64,000 nucleotides of DNA. Source: Pseudomonadota bacterium (GTDB lineage Bacteria > Pseudomonadota > Gammaproteobacteria > QQUJ01). Below the pieces are notes generated by a model, which searched no databases, was not told the origin of the DNA, and saw nothing but the letters and a program-made list of their open reading frames with translations. Position 1 is the stretch's first letter. Each line of letters starts with the position of its first letter. The stretch is from assembly GCA_008501635.1 (NCBI GenBank), contig QQUJ01000005.1, positions 1-64,000 on the forward strand, written 5' to 3'. This document shows, piece by piece, positions 58,569 through 64,000 of the stretch. The position numbers and the translations under genes were made by a program.

Positions 58569-59518
58569 TCCTGCGCAACGCCACAAAACGATTGCCGGCG
58601 ATCGCGCAGCTGGCTTTTAAGGTTATCCCACAAGATCCGGCAAGACCGGAATGTCGGCAGGGCAACACCCTGGGTGATGACAACGAGCACCTGTTCCGTG
58701 CCAGTTTCTTTCAGCAGTTCCGGCTATGCTTCCGCTACCATGCCCCAAGCAAGGTGATTGCTTATGCCTGGGTGCTGATGTGGGCACCAAGCGGGCATAT
58801 GAGGGCAGTGACGATACCTGCCGGGTTTTCCGCAAGATGCTGGAGTGTGGTCATCGGCCCGACGATTGGCATCAGTTGCTTTCTGAGGCACGGAAAGAGT
58901 CGAAGCAGATTCTGGCGCCGTTTACAGATGCGGTAGCGCAGTCATGGGCGTGCTGGGGTACCGTGCGGGGAATGGCGTGGCTTGACGCTGGAATAGCACT
59001 CCCATGGATTTCCGGCACAGCTCGCGGGGGATTTTGAGATGGGTTCTAGTTTGATCCTTGCGCGATGGGGTGGTCGGAAGACCGGAAAGTCAGGTGCTGG
59101 CGTCAATGTACTCGAGGCTGATCCGAGGTTCGTGGACAGATACCTGGATGCCCATGACTATACTTGCAAGGTTCGGCTCGGAGCGTTGAAAAGTTGATCA
59201 GGCCCTGGTGGTATTTCTCCTTCCCCTGATCGGCCTTGTGATCTGGTACGTTACGGAACGAGGTAAACAACCGTTCTGAATTTATTCCCGGAGGACCGCA
59301 GTGGTGCCTTTTATCGCGGGCAGCCGCGCGCCAGAGACGAGGCTCTGGTCGAATCGATCTCCGGCTTCGCATCATCGGTTGGTCTGCTGCAGGTCATCGC
59401 AGCTATCGTTTGCCGCGACGCCCATCGTCGCCAATCCATTCAGCGGCCAATCCCCTTGCTGTCCAGCGACCCCGGTAAGCCGTTCGGGAAAGTTTCGTTC
59501 CCTCAATCAGGAAACATC
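58569..59518. other. Long intergenic region before transaldolase
   Basis: No frame here has family support. A 104-codon frame at 58726-59037 ends in the IS-like repeat and may be decayed sequence. The repeat at 59028-59048 and the transaldolase promoter region fall within it. A purine-rich AGGAAACATC precedes the transaldolase start. Confidence 0.5.
59028..59048. repeat. Third copy of the 21-bp IS-end-like repeat
   Basis: GGGATTTTGAGATGGGTTCT plus a final A matches the right-hand copy at 56701-56721 at 18 of 21 positions, including an extended upstream context CACAGCTC(G/A)C. Relative to the left copy at 56660 it is inverted, so 56660-59048 is a segment of about 2.4 kb with inverted ends containing cbpA, cbpM and trxC. 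Confidence 0.75.
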
Positions 59519-60622
59519 ATGAATGCTACACAACAACTACACGACCTTGGCCAAAGGCTATGGCTCGACAACATCACGCGCGGGCTGATGACCGGCGGCA
59601 CACTGAACCGCTATATCCGCGAGCTGTCAGTGACGGGGTTGACGTCCAATCCCACGATCTTCAATCAGGCTATCGGGAACGCTGACTTCTATGATGCGGC
59701 CATCCGGCAGAAAGCGCGGGCCGGCAAATCCGCCGAGACTCTGTTCTTTGAGCTGGCGTTGGAGGATTTGACCCGGGCCGCGGATCTTTTCCGTCCGATC
59801 CACGCAGCGACCGGCGGGGTTGACGGTTGGGTTTCGCTGGAGGTGTCGCCCTTGCTCGCAGACGATGCCGCCGGCACCATCAAGGCGGCGGCACAACTGT
59901 ATGCGCAGGCACAACGAGCCAATATCTTTATAAAGATTCCGGGGACCCGTGCCGGTATTGGGGCGATCGAGGAGACGATCTTTGCCGGCATACCGGTGAA
60001 TGTGACCTTGCTTTTCTCCCGCGAGCACTACCTTGCAGCGGCCGAAGCGTATATGCGCGGCATCGAGCGGCGCCTCGCCGCCGGCCTCGATCCGGCGGTC
60101 GGTTCCGTGGCATCGATTTTCGTCAGCCGCTGGGATGTCGCGATCAAGGAAAAGGTTCCTGCGGCGCTTCGCAACCGGCTCGGCATCGCTATAGCCAAAC
60201 AAACCTACAAGGCTTACTGTGAACTGCGCAAATCAGAGCGCTGGCAGACACTGGCCGCCGCAGGTGCCCGACCGCAGCGCCTGCTCTGGGCCAGCACCGG
60301 GACCAAAGATCCTGATGCCCCGGATACCCTGTACATTGAGTCGCTCGCCGCGCCGGATACCATCAATACCATGCCGGAGAAAACGCTGCTCGCCTTTGCC
60401 GAGCATGGTCAAATACATGGTGCGTTACCCGCCGACGGCGGCGATGCCGAAGCCATGGTCGCCGAGTTTGCCCGTGCTGACGTTGACTATAGGGCGCTTG
60501 CGGCGCACTTGCAGCGCGAGGGCGTGCAATCTTTCGCTGAGTCCTGGAACGAACTGATCGAGCGTATAACGTCCAAGAGCGCTGCACTGACGCAGAGTCA
60601 GCCAGGGGGCACCACGCCATGA
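59519..60622 (+). CDS. tal: Transaldolase
   Basis: ATG 59519 (AGGAAACATC upstream) gives 367 residues, the size of the long single-domain transaldolases often found with pentose-phosphate operons. The Schiff-base lysine is K139 in ANIFIKIPGT, and the family start LWLDNITRGLM with SNPTIFNQAI is clear. It exchanges a dihydroxyacetone unit between sedoheptulose-7-phosphate and glyceraldehyde-3-phosphate. Here it precedes acetate kinase and phosphoketolase by about 0.7 kb, so it can supply pentose phosphates to that pathway. A start at 59456 would add 21 residues without a ribosome site. Confidence 0.93.
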   Translation: MNATQQLHDLGQRLWLDNITRGLMTGGTLNRYIRELSVTGLTSNPTIFNQAIGNADFYDAAIRQKARAGKSAETLFFELALEDLTRAADLFRPIHAATGGVDGWVSLEVSPLLADDAAGTIKAAAQLYAQAQRANIFIKIPGTRAGIGAIEETIFAGIPVNVTLLFSREHYLAAAEAYMRGIERRLAAGLDPAVGSVASIFVSRWDVAIKEKVPAALRNRLGIAIAKQTYKAYCELRKSERWQTLAAAGARPQRLLWASTGTKDPDAPDTLYIESLAAPDTINTMPEKTLLAFAEHGQIHGALPADGGDAEAMVAEFARADVDYRALAAHLQREGVQSFAESWNELIERITSKSAALTQSQPGGTTP

Positions 60623-61285
60623 CAGTCATAACGCACTCGATCAATCTGGTGTGAAACGCCAAACCATCCTCATCCACGCGCCGGGCAACGTTGTGCTTGG
60701 TGGCGATTCAAGGGGGATTGCCAGGAGCAGATGGGTTGCAGCGAGCCCGTCCGGCGACGGACTACACGCCGCGTCTCATACCGCAGCGCGGTGGCGTCGC
60801 GATCCCATTGGCAGACGCACGAATCCTTTGGCAGCAGTGATGATTGGATGCCCGCATGAATACGTGGTAGAGGTATCGGAACGTACCAGGGTTCGGAGTG
60901 GTGTTCCGTTACCCATGGGCGCCCATGAGATAGGGCAAAGCGTGAATATCGCCTTTGCTGATATTCAACGCCGGCGCCGTGCGGTCGGGTTCGCTTTGCC
61001 CCGGCGCCGCCGGGTGATCGGTGGCATCTGACCGCCAAAATCGCTCGCGAAACGCCACAGAGCTGCATGCTGCCGGCCTGAAACCGCGTTGCGATGATTC
61101 ACAAACTTACCACCTGCGCCCGCGATCCAGTGCCATACTACTGGCTCGGTGAAGGAACGATCATAAGGTGGCAGACGGTGGCGACAGAGTCACAATGAGA
61201 TGAGCAATCCCGATTTCCGCGTGGTTTCCGGGTTCATTGGGGCAACCGGTCCCGTTCGGATTGCAGAAAGTCAAAGGAGTTATCC
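60623..61285. other. Intergenic region with a weak frame
   Basis: A 126-codon frame (60651-61031) is present, with an arginine-rich, low-complexity product and no family I recognise; it may be a decayed gene. A GC-rich palindrome (CGGCGCC) lies around 60971-61008. The last 15 bases contain the ribosome site of acetate kinase. Confidence 0.45.
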
Positions 61286-62521
61286 CTGAATCCCGCTAAC
61301 CCCCGCATCCTGACGATCAATGGTGGATCGTCGAGCATCAAGTTCGCGCTGTTCGAAGCCGGCGACACGCTCCGACGGATACTGGAGGGCGGAATCGAGC
61401 GGATTGGGCTGCCACAGGCCCACTTTCGGGTGCAGGAATCGAGTCCGGCAAACAATCTTTCTCGTCCGATCACGGCGCCGGATCATGCGGAGGCGGCGAG
61501 TGTGCTGATGGATTGGATCGAGGAGCGTAGCGGGCGTGATGCATTGACCGTCGTGGGGCACCGCGTGGTGCATGGTGGACCGATGTACTGCGAACCACAA
61601 CGCATCACGACGCAAATGATCGAGCAACTGCGCCACCTCAGTCCATTCGCTCCGGAGCACCTGCCTCAGGAGATCCTGCTTACCGAAGCAATTCGACACC
61701 GATTCCCGGACCTTCCTCAGGTGGCGTGCTTCGACACGGCTTTTCATCATGATCTGCCGCGCGTTGCGCGCCTGTTGCCACTCCCGCGCCGCTATGAAGA
61801 GCAGGGGGTGCGACGCTATGGCTTTCACGGGTTGTCCTACGCCTTTCTGATGGAGGAACTGGGCCGCCTGGCCGGCGCGGAGGCGGCACATGGCCGGGTG
61901 ATCCTCGCCCACCTCGGCAATGGTGCGAGCCTGGCGGCGGTACAGGGCGGCAAGAGCATCGACACCAGCATGGGCTTCACCCCCGCAGCAGGCGTCCCGA
62001 TGAGTACCCGCTCGGGTGATCTTGACCCCGGACTTCCCGGGTATCTGGCGCGCGCGGAAAACATGAAGGCGGAGCAATTCAACGAGATGATCAATTCCCG
62101 GTCCGGGCTGCTCGGCATGTCGGAAACCAGCTCCGACATGCGTGACCTGCTTGACCGTGAAACGCGGGACGTGCGGGCGGCCGAGGCGGTTGCCCTGTTT
62201 TGCTATCAGATCAAGAAAAGGATCGGTGCCTACGCGGCGGCGTTGGGCGGACTGGACGCGCTGGTATTCGCGGGTGGTATCGGTGAACACGCACCCACGG
62301 TCCGCGCACGGATCTGTGACGGTCTGGGATTTCTAGGTATTGAGCTCGATGAACGGTGTAACACCGCAAATGAGGCTGTGATTTCCAAGGAAAAGACGCC
62401 AGTCGCTGTCCGCGTCATACATACGGATGAGGAAGTCATGATCGCGAAGTCGGTCTGTCGCGTTCTAAAAATCCCAATGGAAAAGGAATACGAACATGGT
62501 CAGCAAGAAACAAACGCCTAA
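61286..62521 (+). CDS. ackA: Acetate kinase, apparent CTG start
   Basis: The frame runs open from 61199, and family similarity begins with [20 protein letters not shown], the acetate kinase opening, at codons just after 61286. The only suitable start is CTG at 61286, 6-7 bases after AAAGGAG. No ATG or GTG start is in frame upstream of the conserved region, and the first ATG (61430) would remove the ATP-fold strand. From CTG the product is 411 residues, normal for the family. Later motifs include HRVVHGG, the catalytic arginine/histidine regions and [16 protein letters not shown]. It converts acetyl phosphate and ADP to acetate and ATP and overlaps the phosphoketolase gene by 26 bases. Confidence 0.9.
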   Translation: MNPANPRILTINGGSSSIKFALFEAGDTLRRILEGGIERIGLPQAHFRVQESSPANNLSRPITAPDHAEAASVLMDWIEERSGRDALTVVGHRVVHGGPMYCEPQRITTQMIEQLRHLSPFAPEHLPQEILLTEAIRHRFPDLPQVACFDTAFHHDLPRVARLLPLPRRYEEQGVRRYGFHGLSYAFLMEELGRLAGAEAAHGRVILAHLGNGASLAAVQGGKSIDTSMGFTPAAGVPMSTRSGDLDPGLPGYLARAENMKAEQFNEMINSRSGLLGMSETSSDMRDLLDRETRDVRAAEAVALFCYQIKKRIGAYAAALGGLDALVFAGGIGEHAPTVRARICDGLGFLGIELDERCNTANEAVISKEKTPVAVRVIHTDEEVMIAKSVCRVLKIPMEKEYEHGQQETNA

Positions 62522-64000
62522 GCACGCGAATAAGCCACTTTCGGCGGATCTTCTGCATAAGATGGACGCTTATTGGCGCGCCGCCAACTATCTATCGGTT
62601 GGCCAGATTTACCTGTACGACAATCCGCTGCTCAAGGAGCCCTTGCGGCTGGAGCATGTGAAGCCGCGCCTGCTGGGGCACTGGGGTACGGTGCCGGGCC
62701 TGAATTTTGTTTATGTCCACCTCAACCGGATCATCCGGCAATACGATTTGAACGTGATCAACGTCACCGGCCCTGGGCACGGTGGGCCGGCTCTGGTGGC
62801 CAATACCTATCTGGAGGGGACGTACAGCGAGTTTTATCCGAACGTCTCCCAGGATGAGCAGGGGATGAAGAGGCTGTTCACCCAGTTTTCCTTTCCCGGC
62901 GGCATCCCCAGCCACGTCGCACCGGAAACCCCCGGTTCCATCAACGAAGGCGGTGAACTCGGCTATGCCCTGTCGCATGCCTATGGCGCCGCGTTCGACA
63001 ATCCCGACCTGCTGGTGGCCTGCGTGGTGGGCGATGGCGAGGCGGAAACCGGCCCGATGGCTACCAGTTGGCACTCCAACAAATTCCTCAACCCGGTTCG
63101 TGACGGTGCCGTTCTGCCGATTCTGCACCTGAACGGCCACAAGATAGCCGGCCCCACCGTGCTGGCGCGCATTCCCCACGACGAACTGGACGCGCTGTTT
63201 CGCGGTTATGGATACACGCCTTATTTTGTCGAGGGCGACAACCCCGAGGCGATGCACCAGCTTATGGCGGCCACCCTCGATACCGTGGTGGCTGAGATTC
63301 GGCACCACCAGCAAGAAGCGCGCGTCAAAGGGTTTGGCGAGCGCCCGCGCTGGCCCATGATTATCCTGCGCTCGCCGAAGGGCTGGACCGGACCCGAATC
63401 CGTTGGTGGCAAGCGGATCGAGGGAACCTTTCGTGCGCACCAGGTTCCGGTGACCAATTTCGTCAAGGATCCCAAGCATCTAAAGATCCTTGAGCAGTGG
63501 ATGAAAAGTTACCGGCCCGAAGAGCTGTTTGATGAGCAGGGCAGGCTGATTCCGGAACTGGCCGAACTGGCGCCGAAAGGCCAGTGGCGCATGGGCGCCA
63601 ACCCGCATGCCAATGGCGGCAAGCTGCTGCGCGATCTGAAAATGCCGGACTTCCGCGACTTCGCGGTCAAGGTCCCAAAACCCGGGAAGGTGGTAGCCGA
63701 AGCGACACGCGCGCAGGGTGAGCTCATGCGCGACGTGATGAAGCTTAACGCCGAGGCACGCAACTTCCGTATTTTCAGCCCGGATGAAACCACGTCGAAT
63801 CGCTGGGATGCACTGTTCGAAGTGACCGACCGTTGTTCGACGGCTGACATTCTTCCCGACGACGAGCATGTCGCGCCCGATGGCCGGGTGATGGAGATGT
63901 TGAGTGAGCATCAATGCCAAGGCTGGCTCGAAGGCTATCTGTTGACCGGGCGACATGGTTTTTTCTCATGTTATGAGGCCTTCATTCACATTGTCGATTC
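62496..64000 (+). CDS. xfp: Phosphoketolase, 5' part (truncated by the window end)
   Basis: From ATG 62496 about 501 codons are visible before the window ends; full enzymes are about 790-800 residues. Sequence starts [20 protein letters not shown] and soon shows the phosphoketolase thiamine-diphosphate features: [40 protein letters not shown] and [11 protein letters not shown]. It splits xylulose-5-phosphate (or fructose-6-phosphate) with phosphate to acetyl phosphate and an aldose phosphate. Its start lies inside the last 26 bases of ackA, so the acetyl phosphate can be converted to ATP by the neighbour. The 3' end cannot be judged. Confidence 0.95.
   Translation, partial: MVSKKQTPKHANKPLSADLLHKMDAYWRAANYLSVGQIYLYDNPLLKEPLRLEHVKPRLLGHWGTVPGLNFVYVHLNRIIRQYDLNVINVTGPGHGGPALVANTYLEGTYSEFYPNVSQDEQGMKRLFTQFSFPGGIPSHVAPETPGSINEGGELGYALSHAYGAAFDNPDLLVACVVGDGEAETGPMATSWHSNKFLNPVRDGAVLPILHLNGHKIAGPTVLARIPHDELDALFRGYGYTPYFVEGDNPEAMHQLMAATLDTVVAEIRHHQQEARVKGFGERPRWPMIILRSPKGWTGPESVGGKRIEGTFRAHQVPVTNFVKDPKHLKILEQWMKSYRPEELFDEQGRLIPELAELAPKGQWRMGANPHANGGKLLRDLKMPDFRDFAVKVPKPGKVVAEATRAQGELMRDVMKLNAEARNFRIFSPDETTSNRWDALFEVTDRCSTADILPDDEHVAPDGRVMEMLSEHQCQGWLEGYLLTGRHGFFSCYEAFIHIVD

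Noticed and set aside
58726-59037. Transposase-like gene next to the 21-bp repeat
   Set aside because: The 103-residue product has no DDE or helix-turn-helix features I can recognise; it is not evidence of an IS.
60651-61031. 126-codon gene between transaldolase and acetate kinase
   Set aside because: Arginine-rich, no motif, no ribosome site; at most a decayed fragment.

Overview
The window looks like chromosomal DNA of a moderately high-GC gammaproteobacterium. That is inferred from gene content: XrtA-type PEP-CTERM proteins, a SUF operon with an Rrf2 regulator, a phasin, CbpA/CbpM, Trx2 and REP-like palindromes. Anaerobic phenol genes together with surface redox lipoproteins suggest a facultative or anaerobic sediment organism. 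No rRNA, tRNA, CRISPR array, intact IS or prophage was seen.

Layout. 0.3-8.5 kb: a beta-CASP metallo-hydrolase, two PEP-CTERM surface proteins, the TPR lipoprotein PrsT and a fibronectin-like lipoprotein, separated by REP-like palindromes and a 94-bp tandem repeat. 8.6-10.7 kb: an ExeA-type ATPase fused to an FHA domain, and a phasin. 11.0-17.8 kb: a complete SUF operon on the minus strand (sufR-sufB-sufC-sufD-sufS-sufU-sufT-Rieske) with a readable promoter and two Rrf2 operators; a 13-bp minisatellite and a possible small RNA lie upstream.

18.9-40.5 kb: a large envelope block. On the minus strand are a haem lipoprotein set (monohaem protein, two-haem LamG lipoprotein, Tat-exported DUF1501-like protein). 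Divergently there is a beta-propeller lipoprotein with two haem motifs, then SH3/beta-barrel proteins, TlpA, DUF4266, DUF3570, ApbE, three TPR proteins, a TolQ/ExbB-like protein, two TolR/ExbD-like proteins and an AgmX/PglI-type TonB-like protein. The second half resembles the core of the myxobacterial Agl/Glt trans-envelope machine joined to a flavinylation/thiol-redox module.

40.6-56.3 kb: anaerobic phenol degradation. A sigma-54 promoter with an upstream XylR/DmpR-like site precedes ppsA-ppsB-ppcB-ppcD-ppcA-ppcC, then ubiD-like, a DUF120 (archaeal-type CTP-dependent riboflavin kinase) gene, nudix, a flavin split-barrel gene, a PaaK-like CoA ligase, ppsC, ubiX and a PPP-type phosphatase. 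A convergent XylR/DmpR-family activator closes the locus. PpsABC phosphorylate phenol, PpcABCD carboxylate phenylphosphate to 4-hydroxybenzoate, and the ligase could form the CoA thioester. The accessory genes can be read as a dedicated supply line for prenylated FMN, the cofactor of UbiD enzymes; this is the most attractive new hypothesis here.

56.8-64 kb: cbpA-cbpM-trx2 bounded by inverted 21-bp repeats, then transaldolase, acetate kinase (apparently starting at CTG) and the 5' part of a phosphoketolase gene running off the end: a phosphoketolase/acetate module.
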